The notes: generated by a model from the sequence alone, not told the origin. A stretch of DNA of 64,000 nt from Brevibacillus ruminantium (GCF_023746555.1 NZ_CP098755.1:2491001-2555000); one strand, 5' to 3'; shown: positions 26,023 through 35,444, counted from the stretch's first letter. Numbers and translations: made by a program.

Positions 26023-27913
26023 GTGCGCCCAGCATGGGCGATAGCTATAGGGTGGAAGTCCCGAACGGGGGGTGGCTGTCCCAACCGTTAGCTCAAGGCA
26101 AGGGTGTCGACCGTGAGGTCGAATCTGAAGGAAGCCAGCGGCAAAATCCCGACCTGAGGTACACGAACCCAATTTGAGGCTGTTGTATTCGGGCGAGTCT
26201 GCTAAACAAGACAAAGCCCCATACAGCCAAGGGATACAGCAGTAAACTTGGGCAGGTACATGGGATGAAAGTTATCGTTCTTACCTGGGGAGGTCTGCAT
26301 GGAACGCCTTCAACTGTTGGTAACCGCCTCCGTAAGGAGGCGCTGAACATGCAGAAGTCAGCAGAGGCCATAGTACCCGAGTAGAGGACGCTTGAATGGG
26401 GAAGGGCTGAACATCAAGTCAGCACGCGATCCATGTCTTTTGTTACGATACGTCGAAGCAGAATTCCAGAAAGGAACTACTTTTGAAGAGCAGGGGTGAA
26501 GCCCCGAGGGTACAAAAGAGGGCTGAGTATCGTTCAGCAAACACGGAACCCGCATGTGCGAAGGAAGGAATATCGTTATGGACTTGCTGGAGAAAGTTTT
26601 ATCACGGGAAAACTTACGGATGGCACTTCAACGAGTAGAAGCAAACAAAGGTGTTGGTGGAGTCGATGGTGTTTCAACCGAACAACTACGCGACTATCTA
26701 CACGAACACTGGCAAACTATCCGTGAGGAATTGGAAAGAGGAACCTATCGACCTTCACCTGTCCGCAGAGTCGAAATCCCGAAACCTGACGGAGGCGTAA
26801 GGTTATTAGGCATTCCCACCGTGGTGGACCGCTTCATCCAGCAAGCCATCCTCCAAGTATTAACACCGATCTTCGATCCCACCTTCTCGGAGTCCAGTTA
26901 CGGATTTCGCCCGAAACGTAGCGCCCACATGGCAGTAAGGAAAGCGCAAGCGTATATCAGGGAAGGATACAGATTCGTGGTGGACATCGATCTAGAGAAA
27001 TTCTTTGATCGTGTCAACCATGATATCCTGATGAGCCGCGTGGCTCGTAAAATCCAAGACAAGCGCCTTCTAAAGCTGATTCGATCCTATCTAAACGCAG
27101 GTGTCATGATAAAAGGAATCTGTACTACCTCAAGTGAGGGGACACCGCAAGGTGGACCGCTAAGCCCACTATTAGCAAATATCTTGCTTGATGATCTGGA
27201 TAAGGAATTAGAAAAGAGGGGACATCGCTTTTGCCGCTATGCGGACGATTGCAACGTCTACGTGAAAACAAGACGAGCAGGAGAACGGGTTAAGAAGAGC
27301 ATGAAAGATTACTTGGAAAAGGTGCTTAGGCTAAAAGTAAATGAGGAGAAAAGTGCGGTGGACCGGCCGTGGAAACGTAAATTCCTTGGCTTTAGTTTTA
27401 CTTTCGTAAAACAGACAACGGTTCGTATCCACCCAAAATCCCTTCTCAAGTTAAAAGAGAAAATCCGCACGATCACGAATCCAGTGTGGAGTATCTCGCT
27501 TGAGGAACGGGTTGAAAGGTTAAACCAGTATCTCATGGGTTGGATTGGATATTTTGCCCTTGCAGACGCAAAGGGAATCTTACAATCCATTGAGGAATGG
27601 ACAAGGCGTAGGCTCCGTCTTTGCTTGTGGACGCAGTGGAAACGAGTGAGAACCAGATATCGAGAACTCCGTTCTCTTGGTATATCTCACACAAAAGCAA
27701 TTGAAATTGCAAACACCCGCAAGGGGGCATGGCGTACTACAAAGACTCCGCATATACACAAAGCCCTCGGCATTGCCTACTGGCAACAACAAGGGCTCAA
27801 AAGCTTAACACAGCGATATTTTGACATTCGTCAAGCTTGGTGAACCGCCGTATACCGAACGGTACGTACGGTGGTGTGAGAGGACGGGGGTTAGCCACCC
27901 CCTCCTACTCGAT
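26023..27913 (+). mobile_element. Group II intron with reverse transcriptase
   Basis: The element opens with the group II 5' sequence GTGCGCCCAGCATGGGCG, followed by about 540 bases of structured ribozyme and a reverse-transcriptase gene. A domain V-like hairpin (about 27842-27877; stems CCGCCGTA/TACGGTGG) and a domain VI hairpin with GGGGG/CCCCC end at CTACTCGAT. The 3' boundary is accurate to a few bases. Its place directly behind a Rho-independent terminator is the usual target of group IIC introns. The class is inferred from that site; folding would settle it. Confidence 0.85.
26578..27843 (+). CDS. ltrA: Group II intron-encoded reverse transcriptase/maturase
   Basis: This 421-residue protein has RT motifs (IPKPDGGVRLLGIPTV, YGFRPKRSAHMA, GTPQGGPLSPLLANI), the catalytic YADD near residue 219 and a maturase domain X. 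There is no C-terminal HNH endonuclease, as in group IIC enzymes. It helps the intron splice and reverse-transcribes it at new sites. ATG 26578 follows GAAGGAAGGA. The stop codon overlaps the first bases of domain V. The frame is intact, so the element may be active. Confidence 0.92.
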   Translation: MDLLEKVLSRENLRMALQRVEANKGVGGVDGVSTEQLRDYLHEHWQTIREELERGTYRPSPVRRVEIPKPDGGVRLLGIPTVVDRFIQQAILQVLTPIFDPTFSESSYGFRPKRSAHMAVRKAQAYIREGYRFVVDIDLEKFFDRVNHDILMSRVARKIQDKRLLKLIRSYLNAGVMIKGICTTSSEGTPQGGPLSPLLANILLDDLDKELEKRGHRFCRYADDCNVYVKTRRAGERVKKSMKDYLEKVLRLKVNEEKSAVDRPWKRKFLGFSFTFVKQTTVRIHPKSLLKLKEKIRTITNPVWSISLEERVERLNQYLMGWIGYFALADAKGILQSIEEWTRRRLRLCLWTQWKRVRTRYRELRSLGISHTKAIEIANTRKGAWRTTKTPHIHKALGIAYWQQQGLKSLTQRYFDIRQAW

Positions 27914-27942
27914 TCTACAAGATACGTGCTGCCTCAATAATC

Positions 27943-28980
27943 TCAGGTTGGTTTACGCAAAACCTGTTGCAAAAAAAGCATCAGCAAAAATAGCAGAACC
28001 AACTGGCCAAATAACGGATAGAGCAGCCGGAGCAAAGGTCCAAATCCGATAAAGCTGATGAAGTAGCCGATCAGGAGAATGCCTCCGACAATCGTTGGCC
28101 TGCGAAGACCAGTTGCCTTTTTTACTTGCTCTGATAGTCCAAACACGTTGGAGACCAGCGTAGAGAATATTTCTGCGTAGACGAGTAGGGAGAAAAAGAA
28201 AGGGATGGATGTACCCAATCCCTGCAGCAAGGTGATCATCGGCATTTCAGCTTGACCGAGGACTGGCATGCGCACCGACATGGAGGAATAGGCCAAGATC
28301 AATAACAAGCCAATGCCCGATCCCCCAATAATACCACCCAAGATCAGAGGCCGCTCACCCGTGCTGTGACGTCCGATCGGAACCAGAACCGCTTGTGTAA
28401 GTGATACATTTAAGGCAACATAGTAGAGAGGGGAACTAAGCCAGGCAAAAGGCTTATTGATCTCGATCAACGGACCTGTTTCCAACCAAGGCTTCGAGTA
28501 AAGAAATACAAGTGCGGTGAACGCGATCAAGAGCGGGACGAAGAAACTGTTGACGGAGTGAATGGCGATCAATCCTCGCTGTGCAATGAAAAAGATCAGC
28601 AGCATGCTCACTACGATCCCGACTTGCGGATGGAGGCCAAAGGATTCCCAAAAAACGGCACCTGTTGCAGCGAGCATGACGGACGTCGTGCCAAAAAGTA
28701 CCGTTAACAAAATGAGGTTGAAAATGGTGCCAATGGGTCGTCCAAATAAATACGTGCTCAGATCTTGATAGGAGTCTGCCTGAATGCGATAGGAGAGGAG
28801 CATGACACGTACTCCGCCCCAAATAAACAGGCCAGTGGCGAGGAAAATCCCGATCAGCCCTTGAGATCCATATTGAACAAAGAACTCAACAATCTCTTTA
28901 CCGGAAGCAAAGCCTGCTCCCACTACCGTACCGATATAGGTAAAGGCGATTTGCAATGCGGCTTTCCAAGAATGTTGCAT
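27943..28980 (-). CDS. YkvI-like multi-pass membrane protein
   Basis: This 345-residue protein has about ten transmembrane helices and an N-terminal IAFTYIGTVVGAGFASGKEI segment. That segment resembles the first unwound helix of LeuT-fold (amino acid/sodium symporter) proteins and matches YkvI of Bacillus. The substrate is unknown. It faces the kor operon. The group II intron lies 29 bases beyond its stop, between it and the nearest visible terminator. The start region overlaps the leader of the divergent MBL gene. Confidence 0.8.
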   Translation of the reverse strand: MQHSWKAALQIAFTYIGTVVGAGFASGKEIVEFFVQYGSQGLIGIFLATGLFIWGGVRVMLLSYRIQADSYQDLSTYLFGRPIGTIFNLILLTVLFGTTSVMLAATGAVFWESFGLHPQVGIVVSMLLIFFIAQRGLIAIHSVNSFFVPLLIAFTALVFLYSKPWLETGPLIEINKPFAWLSSPLYYVALNVSLTQAVLVPIGRHSTGERPLILGGIIGGSGIGLLLILAYSSMSVRMPVLGQAEMPMITLLQGLGTSIPFFFSLLVYAEIFSTLVSNVFGLSEQVKKATGLRRPTIVGGILLIGYFISFIGFGPLLRLLYPLFGQLVLLFLLMLFLQQVLRKPT

Positions 28981-29026
28981 GTCAGACCTCCTGTCCCACT
29001 TACTCCATCCTATGAGAGGAAGCGAT

Positions 29027-29782
29027 ATGAATATGCACCTAACTATACTTGGCTTCCAGTCCCCATATCCGGGTCCATCTGGAGCTACACCCGGCTATCT
29101 CATCCAAACCGATACAACCAATTTGCTGCTGGATTGCGGAAGCGGTGTGTTGGCACAGCTTACCCGGTACCTTCCTGTCTATGACTTGGATGCCCTGCTT
29201 CTCAGTCACTATCATCACGATCATGTAGCCGATGTAGGGGTCTTGCAGTATGGACTGATGGTCCACCAATTGTTTGGGCAGCGTGACAAGGACCGTCCAC
29301 TGCCCATCTATGCTCCGGCAGAGCCGGCTGAGAAAGCAGCAGAACTGGTTTACCGGGAGGCAACCCGGTTTTATCCGATTGAGGAGGGGAGTACACGGGA
29401 GATTGGAGACATGAGGCTCTCCTTTCTCCGTACGGATCATGGAGATGGGGACCCTTGTTATGCGATGAAAATAGAGTCACAAGGGAAATCAATCGTGTAC
29501 GGTGCAGACAGTGGCCCAGGCACCCAGTGGGATGGCTTTGCGAAAGGTACGGATTTATTCATTTGTGAAGGCACCTATCTGGAAAGAAATCGTCCGGCCA
29601 CGCCCAACGGCCATCTCAGTGTCAAACAGGCTGCGGAATGGGCCGAAAAGCTGCAATGCCGTTCGCTGTTAATTACGCATCTGTTTTACCAGTATGAAGA
29701 AGAAGAGGTGCGGAGGGAAGCGAGTGTCTTCAAAAGTGGAGCTTGCCACATCGCAAAAATCGGTTTGCGGCTTGAAGTTTAA
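29027..29782 (+). CDS. MBL-fold metal-dependent hydrolase
   Basis: This 251-residue protein has the metallo-beta-lactamase fold motif SHYHHDHVADV near residue 60, later metal ligands in RTDHGDGD and ITHLFYQY, and a Ser/Gly/Asp-rich YGADSGPGT strand. It resembles the YhfI branch of RNase Z-like hydrolases; the substrate is unknown. ATG 29027 follows GAGAGGAAGC. mnmM begins 11 bases after its stop. Confidence 0.88.
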   Translation: MNMHLTILGFQSPYPGPSGATPGYLIQTDTTNLLLDCGSGVLAQLTRYLPVYDLDALLLSHYHHDHVADVGVLQYGLMVHQLFGQRDKDRPLPIYAPAEPAEKAAELVYREATRFYPIEEGSTREIGDMRLSFLRTDHGDGDPCYAMKIESQGKSIVYGADSGPGTQWDGFAKGTDLFICEGTYLERNRPATPNGHLSVKQAAEWAEKLQCRSLLITHLFYQYEEEEVRREASVFKSGACHIAKIGLRLEV

Positions 29783-29793
29783 AAAGAGGATTC

Positions 29794-30375
29794 ATGCGGA
29801 AGGAGAGAAAGAGGTTGTTTCCAAATGTTTTGGAGGTAGCAAGAAATCTGATACGAGAGAGGGTGTCACCAGGGGAGACCGTGATTGATGCCACGATGGG
29901 CAACGGCAATGATACACTGTTTCTCGCAACCCTGGTAGGCCAGGAGGGAAAGGTTGTCGCCTACGATATTCAACCCCAAGCGATCGAGAAGACCCGAGAG
30001 CGTCTGCAGCGGGAAAGGGTACTGGAGAGGGTGGAGATGAAGCTGGCCAGTCATGAAGAAATGGAGCTGCTATCGGATTCAGCCGGGGCCATCATGTTCA
30101 ACCTGGGTTATCTGCCGGGGGGCAACAAAGAAATTACCACGCAAGCATCCAGTACCGTACGAGCCATTTCCGCAGGGTTGTCAATTCTAAAGCCCGGAGG
30201 CATCATGACCGTGATGATCTACTGGGGTCATGCAGCAGGGAGCACCGAGAAAGAGGCTGTTTTGGCATATTGCTCACAACTGAGTCAGATGGAGTATCTT
30301 GTCCTGCACTACCAATACATCAACCAACAGAACCAAGCTCCTTTCCTGATTGCAATCGAGCGCAGAGATACGTGA
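29794..30375 (+). CDS. mnmM: tRNA methyltransferase MnmM (YtqB family)
   Basis: This 193-residue class I SAM methyltransferase has motif I DATMGNGNDTLFLA and the family hallmark NLGYLPGGNKEITT. YtqB/MnmM methylates the aminomethyl group of the wobble uridine in Bacillus tRNAs, giving mnm5(s2)U. ATG 29794 aligns best with relatives, but its ribosome site is close; TTG 29815 behind AAGGAG is an alternative. It is 11 bases after the MBL gene, so the two form an operon. Confidence 0.88.
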   Translation: MRKERKRLFPNVLEVARNLIRERVSPGETVIDATMGNGNDTLFLATLVGQEGKVVAYDIQPQAIEKTRERLQRERVLERVEMKLASHEEMELLSDSAGAIMFNLGYLPGGNKEITTQASSTVRAISAGLSILKPGGIMTVMIYWGHAAGSTEKEAVLAYCSQLSQMEYLVLHYQYINQQNQAPFLIAIERRDT

Positions 30376-30502
30376 AGAGTACAACCGTTTTTACGCACGC
30401 TGCCTTTCCCGGGCAAGCGCAGGATCTGACAAAAATAGGCACGCTCTTCCAAATGGAGAAACATACCCTGAAGAGAGGAATGAATCAAGGGGGCAAAACT
30501 CC

Positions 30503-31624
30503 GTGGATAGAGTTGGAATTATGCTGGATTGGGCGATTATGCAAAGCGGCATCGATGGCAAAAAGTCGTATGAACATTTGCCTTATTACGCTGAAATCGG
30601 AAAAGAAATGGGGCTTGAGCCTGTTTTTTTTCACCCCCGCCATGTACGGTCAAACGGAAAGGTAAAGGGATACTTTTGGAACGGAAAGCGTCTTGTTCCG
30701 AGAATTGTTCCGATACCGAGAGTGATTCACAATCGTGTTTTGACTGGAGATCAGCAATCGCGCAAAGTGATTCGGCAATTAAGCAAGAAACAGATTGTGT
30801 TTAACGGTCTGGTCGTCAGAGATAAGTGGAGAGTACACCAGATGCTGTGGAAAAACCCGAAAATACGTTCTTACTTGCCCCATACAGTGAAATATTCGGG
30901 GGAAAAGATTCGAGACTTTCTCAACCGCTATTCGATTTTGTACGTCAAGCCAGCCGTTGGTTCCGTGGGGATCGGTGTCGTGAGAATTGAGCGGGAGGGG
31001 GATCACTACCATTTCATCTCGTCCAAGCAGAGAAAGGTATTGACAAGGCAGCGATTGCTGTCGGAGCTGGCAGAGTGGACCGGAAAGAGGCGTTTTTTGA
31101 TTCAGCAGGGTGTTCCGTTGAATCGTTATCAGGGCAGAACCTATGATATCCGGGTATCGGTTCAAAAAAACAGAGAGATGAAATGGACAGTAAGCGGCAT
31201 GGTTGCAAAAGTGGCCAATCCACAAAACAAATTGAGCAATTTGTCTCGTGGTGGAAAGGCAGTCCCACTGAAATCCGTTTGGCAGGATATATTTTCACAG
31301 GAGCAGCAGGAACAAATCGTGGAGAGTATCCAAAAAGCAGCGTTGGATTTGGCCAGGCAATATGCAAAGAACTACCCGTCACTAGCCGATCTCGGCATGG
31401 ATATGGGGATTGACGACAAAGGAAAACCGTACTTGATCGAGATTAATGTAAGAGATCAGCGTTACTCCTTTTACAAAGCCAAAGAAATGACGATGTTCAA
31501 ACGGACGTATCGTCACCCAATGGAATACGCCCGCTCTCTCCTGAAAGGAATGGTGCCGACCATCAGAGAAATACACCATGAGAACATTCAGGAGTCACCG
31601 ATCATACTGGCTGATTTGTTATAG
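30503..31624 (+). CDS. YheC/YheD-family ATP-grasp protein
   Basis: This protein of about 373 residues has an ATP-grasp C-terminal half (LYVKPAVGSVGIGVVRIE, FLIQQGVPL, then DMGIDDKGKPYLIEINVR). It belongs to the YheC/YheD family, linked to endospores in Bacillus. The ligated substrates are unknown. GTG 30503 with AAGGGGG nine bases upstream is preferred; the frame is open back to a TTG at 30350, inside mnmM. A hairpin with a T run follows the stop. It probably continues the MBL-mnmM transcript. Confidence 0.85.
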   Translation: MDRVGIMLDWAIMQSGIDGKKSYEHLPYYAEIGKEMGLEPVFFHPRHVRSNGKVKGYFWNGKRLVPRIVPIPRVIHNRVLTGDQQSRKVIRQLSKKQIVFNGLVVRDKWRVHQMLWKNPKIRSYLPHTVKYSGEKIRDFLNRYSILYVKPAVGSVGIGVVRIEREGDHYHFISSKQRKVLTRQRLLSELAEWTGKRRFLIQQGVPLNRYQGRTYDIRVSVQKNREMKWTVSGMVAKVANPQNKLSNLSRGGKAVPLKSVWQDIFSQEQQEQIVESIQKAALDLARQYAKNYPSLADLGMDMGIDDKGKPYLIEINVRDQRYSFYKAKEMTMFKRTYRHPMEYARSLLKGMVPTIREIHHENIQESPIILADLL

Positions 31625-31671
31625 TAGGACACGACCAAGGACCAACCATCTGATGGTGAGAAATGCACAAT

Positions 31672-31689
31672 ACGGTCATGACCGTTTTT
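31672..31689 (+). terminator. Terminator after the ATP-grasp gene
   Basis: ACGGT-CATG-ACCGT forms a small hairpin followed by five Ts. Confidence 0.65.
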
Positions 31690-31691
31690 CA

Positions 31692-31731
31692 CAAAAAAAA
31701 AAGCAGACCCGGCTGCAGGGGCCAGGTCTGC
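31692..31731 (-). terminator. Terminator of the cbpB-like gene
   Basis: Read on the minus strand, GCAGACC and GGTCTGC (31703-31709 and 31725-31731) form a stem followed by ten Ts. Confidence 0.85.
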
Positions 31732-31755
31732 CTTTAATTTTTGTCGGTTCCGGGC

Positions 31756-32247
31756 CTATGTAGCCTCGGGAGATGACACTTGATTCTCCGCAGCAGGATA
31801 AGGCAATTGCCGAAAATGCCGATAGACAAGCGCCAAGATCGATTTCCGGGTCAGAATCCCCTGAAAAACACCATTTTCATCCTCGATACAGATAAACGGG
31901 TGATTGATTGACAGTTCCAATGCTTTCAAAAACTCATCCGAGTCCTTCATTCGGGCAATTTTGGTAGTCATGACCTGATCCACTGTATAGTCAGCCATTT
32001 TTTCATATTCAAACCGTTCCAACCCAAGAATTTTGTTCATGATATTGGTTGTGCTGACATGACCGTGAAGTCGGTAAGAGTGATCCAATACCGGGATTGC
32101 CGAGTAGCCTGACTTAATCAGAACCAGCAGGGCGTGTTCCAGAGAATTGCCGAGCTGTACATGAGCTACTTTTGTGGAAGCAATCACCAGATCCTTTATC
32201 TTTGAGTGAAGCAATTGCGGGTCTAGATTCAAAACAACAGCCACCAC
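31756..32247 (-). CDS. cbpB: CBS-pair protein, CbpB/DarB (YkuL) type c-di-AMP receptor
   Basis: This 163-residue protein consists of two CBS domains (STKVAHVQLGNSLEHALLVL ... VSTTNIMNKI, then MTTKIARMKDSDEF ... GILTRKSIL). It matches Bacillus YkuL/DarB and Listeria CbpB, which bind cyclic di-AMP and control Rel and pyruvate carboxylase. GTG 32247 opens the frame, but AAAGGTGGTGG lies over that point, so TTG 32232 may be the true start. Confidence 0.8.
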   Translation of the reverse strand: MVAVVLNLDPQLLHSKIKDLVIASTKVAHVQLGNSLEHALLVLIKSGYSAIPVLDHSYRLHGHVSTTNIMNKILGLERFEYEKMADYTVDQVMTTKIARMKDSDEFLKALELSINHPFICIEDENGVFQGILTRKSILALVYRHFRQLPYPAAENQVSSPEAT

Positions 32248-32516
32248 CTTTCTTCTCTTTGGTGAAGATTCACCTTATGTGGTTCACCTCTATGATACCG
32301 CAAGGAGTAAAGGAAGGATAGGGCTCTGAAGAAAAACAAAGCAAAGATGCCCGGCAGGAACCGGGCAAATGATCGAGGTGTGGAACAAAAAGTCCCTTGC
32401 TTGTATTATGCAGGAATCATGCAGAGAATACATTAGGTGATTGTAGGAAAGATGTAACTTTTTTACTGGTTCTAGCGTCTTACCAGTGGATCGCCTTTTT
32501 GCAAGGAGCTGTTGCC

Positions 32517-33218
32517 ATGAGAAAAACAATCTGGGCTGCACTTGCCTTGATAATGCTAGTATCGGCGGGGATCGGTTTCGCAGCGGGCAGACAGTATTCA
32601 CTTTCAAGTTATGGATTTGCCAGCCATGACGGAACGACTCTGTCTACTCCTGCGTGGATTGTGGAAGATATGAGCGGCAGAGTGGCCGAAGATGTTCGTC
32701 AGTTGGTTACGCGAGACGGAATCAAGCTCATACCCATCGGAAATCAAAAGGAGACTGCCCAGGCGCAATCCGAGCTCCCACCGGATTTGCTCGCATCAAT
32801 CAACCTGCCTGACGGACAGGGACTGGTAGTGGTCTACGAACGGAAAGGCAGCCACTACCAAGCGGCCTTCAGCAAAGCAGAGTCTGTTTACAGCTATCAG
32901 CTTGTAGCCGATAACCAACTGGTGCTTACGACCAATAGTCCCTCTGCAGATGTAGATGAGCGTACATACCATATCCTGCACAAAACCCCGGAAGGCTACC
33001 GGGAAGTGTGGAACGGCCTTGCCCACCGGCAACTACGTCAAAAGCAGCGGGAGAATCATGAAGTACTTGATGCTTCTGTCTTTCTAGATGCAGCACAAAA
33101 ATCCATGATTTATTTCAGTTTGGAACGCTCGCTGGATTTGACAGGTGTCCCGATAATGGAGAAGAGCTCTTATCAGTTATGGCGTTATAATGAGCGGACA
33201 CTTCGTTATGAAAAGTAA
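32517..33218 (+). CDS. Conserved hypothetical exported or membrane-anchored protein
   Basis: This 233-residue protein has an N-terminal hydrophobic segment (residues 4-22) ending SAGIGFAAG. It may be an uncleaved anchor, or a signal peptide. The remainder is soluble and polar and no family is recognised. ATG 32517 follows GCAAGGAGC; the open frame extends further upstream without a better start. It converges on the acyltransferase gene with a shared terminator. The 269 bases before it hold a GC-rich hairpin (TGCCCGG/CCGGGCA near 32348-32367) but no other gene. Confidence 0.7.
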   Translation: MRKTIWAALALIMLVSAGIGFAAGRQYSLSSYGFASHDGTTLSTPAWIVEDMSGRVAEDVRQLVTRDGIKLIPIGNQKETAQAQSELPPDLLASINLPDGQGLVVVYERKGSHYQAAFSKAESVYSYQLVADNQLVLTTNSPSADVDERTYHILHKTPEGYREVWNGLAHRQLRQKQRENHEVLDASVFLDAAQKSMIYFSLERSLDLTGVPIMEKSSYQLWRYNERTLRYEK

Positions 33219-33250
33219 AAGGCGCCTTAGAATCAGGCGCCATTTGTTTT
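33219..33250. terminator. Shared hairpin between convergent genes
   Basis: GGCGCCT (33221-33227) pairs with AGGCGCC (33235-33241). T-rich tails occur on both strands. The right arm includes the acyltransferase stop codon. Confidence 0.7.
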
Positions 33251-34369
33251 CATAAAGACAGGACGGCGTTCCTTGTTTCCGGAGCCGCGCTTCCATGAAG
33301 AAATCTGCGTATGCTGATACAAAAAAATAGAGAGTGGGGGCGTAATCACAAACATTGCTGTGATTAAGACGGGTACAGACCAATCCAGTCGAAATATAAC
33401 GTAGCTCTCCAATAAAAACAAAATCAATGGATGAACCATATAGATGGCCATATTATACTTAGCCCCTTGAGACAACCATCCGCTGATCACGGGCAGACTG
33501 CCCAGGTAGCGGGAAAGGGGATAAAAGCTGATCAGGAAGCTGGTCGTATACAACAGATAGAGCGGATCGAAGATGTTCAAGCTCTCTTCATAGCTCACTT
33601 GGTCACTGATGAAGCGGTATGCAATCCAGAAGGCTATCCCTATGGTTACGAGTGCTGCTGGAATGCGCAGACGTGCCGTCCACAGCCGCCATTTGTCTAC
33701 GTTGAGACCGGCATAAGCACCGAGTGCAAATGTGAAAAGATACATATAGACATAATTTTGACTGGTGATATACCCGTATTGGATCAGGGAGAGCAATGGA
33801 TGACCCGACCAGTCAATGGCCCATTGCGGATCTGCAAACAGATAGTGATAGCCCAGATAGACCGCATTTTGGATGACGAACAAAAGGCCTACCATCCAAA
33901 AGCGAAGATGCTTTTCCACCCATCCTTTGCAGAAGAAAAAGAGGACATTTAACTGCAAGTACAACGGAATGTAGTACAAATGGTAAAAAGCGCTTCCTGT
34001 AAACAAGCTGTGAAGAAATGGTCCCGCCCATTCAACAGGATTGACGGTCTGCAATTTGAACATGGTGTAGATTGCAGTCCAGATGATATATGGCAGAACG
34101 ATCGTCCACCAACGCTTTCGCCAAAAATTGCCCCAGTCCACGTGGCGTTTTTGGTACCAGTAAAACAGAAGCATACCGGTCGCAAAAATAAACAATGACC
34201 GACCAAATCGGAGCAAAATCAAAAGCACGGCTTCCATGTCCGTATTCCAGGGATACTCTCGATTCGTCTGAATAAAGAAGCCCAGAATATGAATGGCCAA
34301 AACGGTGGCAGCCCCAAATACAAAAAGGGCATTCAAATCCTGAAACTTTCCCTTTCGATCTCGATTCAT
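33233..34369 (-). CDS. Membrane acyltransferase, acyltransferase-3 family
   Basis: This 378-residue protein has about ten transmembrane helices. The N-terminal region (NALFVFGAATVLAIHILGFF, where the His fits the conserved catalytic position) and the late YNMAIYMVHPLILFLLE segment fit acyltransferase-3 enzymes, which acetylate or acylate cell-surface sugars or lipids. Its substrate is unknown. ATG 34369 follows AGGAGGAGATATGA-type bases on the minus strand. Confidence 0.85.
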   Translation of the reverse strand: MNRDRKGKFQDLNALFVFGAATVLAIHILGFFIQTNREYPWNTDMEAVLLILLRFGRSLFIFATGMLLFYWYQKRHVDWGNFWRKRWWTIVLPYIIWTAIYTMFKLQTVNPVEWAGPFLHSLFTGSAFYHLYYIPLYLQLNVLFFFCKGWVEKHLRFWMVGLLFVIQNAVYLGYHYLFADPQWAIDWSGHPLLSLIQYGYITSQNYVYMYLFTFALGAYAGLNVDKWRLWTARLRIPAALVTIGIAFWIAYRFISDQVSYEESLNIFDPLYLLYTTSFLISFYPLSRYLGSLPVISGWLSQGAKYNMAIYMVHPLILFLLESYVIFRLDWSVPVLITAMFVITPPLSIFLYQHTQISSWKRGSGNKERRPVFMKTNGA

Positions 34370-34414
34370 ATCTCCTCCTAAAATGTTGCCAGCGCTGTCA
34401 TTACAGCGCTTGTT

Positions 34415-35284
34415 CTAGTTGTCGAAGCGTATCGGTTCCAAAGCGGCAGACAGTTTCCAGCCGGGGTGACCCAGCTCTTTTGCGGTAAAAGCAAACAGGC
34501 CCAGACGATCAGCCAGATGTGCACGACTCATGGTGAGTGTGTGGTCATTGACAGCAAAGGGAACGTGCTGGACTGGCCAATGAGATTGAATAGCTGCATA
34601 CAAACGCTCCTTCACCTCGGCCACCGTAACAGACGATCCTGTAAGATCAGCAATACTGCCAACAGTACTGCCATCAATAGATGGAATCGGCTTGTTTTTT
34701 TCCATGTCGGACAATCCGGCAAGGCTGTAAAATTCCTCCATCCACTCACCACGAGGCTGTTCTTCGACGTTGATGCAGAGTTGCAAGATTGACCCAAACC
34801 GCGTGCGACGTTGAGCCATTCCACCTATTTTTTTACCACAAAGGGAGAAATCATACTCTCCGGCACAATAGGAACCCACTACTTCTCCAAACTGAACTTC
34901 ACCGAAGTCACGCAATCCTACCGACAGTAATTGAGTGACAAATTGAAAAAAAGCATCAATGGATATCGACGTATCCGGTAACAGACAGGCAAGATTCAGT
35001 ACACCTGCATCCAGAGGCACACAGGCACCACCCGAAGAACGTAAGACACAGCCAAACCCTTTCTGTCCAAAATGATGCAAGGCTTGTTCCAGTCGAGGCA
35101 GCTTGGCGTCACGCCTGCCCAAATAAAGAGCTTTGTCATAGACCCACAGATGGATAATCGGCGCGGCGTTTTCCTGCTGCATTTCTGCAGTCAGCGCCTC
35201 GTCTCTGGCCAAAGGCTCCAATGGGCTTTCCTGGTACGTACCAGAATCCATCCACAAAAAAGAGCGGTTCACAGAAAAAGACAT
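34415..35284 (-). CDS. lipL: Octanoyl-[GcvH]:protein N-octanoyltransferase LipL
   Basis: This 289-residue protein has the biotin/lipoate ligase fold with [16 protein letters not shown]. The LipL signature [16 protein letters not shown] contains the expected catalytic Cys140 and a nearby Lys. LipL moves octanoyl groups from GcvH to the E2 subunits of 2-oxoacid dehydrogenases. The start at 35284 has AAAGGAGTT at good spacing; an ATG at 35305 lies before that site. Confidence 0.85.
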   Translation of the reverse strand: MSFSVNRSFLWMDSGTYQESPLEPLARDEALTAEMQQENAAPIIHLWVYDKALYLGRRDAKLPRLEQALHHFGQKGFGCVLRSSGGACVPLDAGVLNLACLLPDTSISIDAFFQFVTQLLSVGLRDFGEVQFGEVVGSYCAGEYDFSLCGKKIGGMAQRRTRFGSILQLCINVEEQPRGEWMEEFYSLAGLSDMEKNKPIPSIDGSTVGSIADLTGSSVTVAEVKERLYAAIQSHWPVQHVPFAVNDHTLTMSRAHLADRLGLFAFTAKELGHPGWKLSAALEPIRFDN

Positions 35285-35371
35285 AGGTAACTCCTTTATG
35301 GTCAAGAATCGTTATCATTATAACGCTCTGCGCCAATCATTTCTAGGGCGGAGGGCTCACAATTTTTGCCG

Positions 35372-35436
35372 CGAAGAAAAAACCGTCTCCGGGAAGGACG
35401 ATCAAAGCGTGATCGCGCTGCCGAGGGAGACGGTTT
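35372..35436 (-). terminator. Terminator of the SLH-domain gene
   Basis: AAACCGTCTCC and GGAGACGGTTT (35380-35390 and 35426-35436) form an 11-bp stem around a structured 35-base loop. On the minus strand it runs into TTTTTTCTTC. Confidence 0.8.
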
Positions 35437-35444
35437 ATATGAAT

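Noticed and set aside
30350-30502. Longer N-terminus for the YheC/YheD-like protein from TTG 30350
   Set aside because: The start would lie inside mnmM without a ribosome site; GTG 30503 has AAGGGGG at proper distance and fits the family N-terminus.
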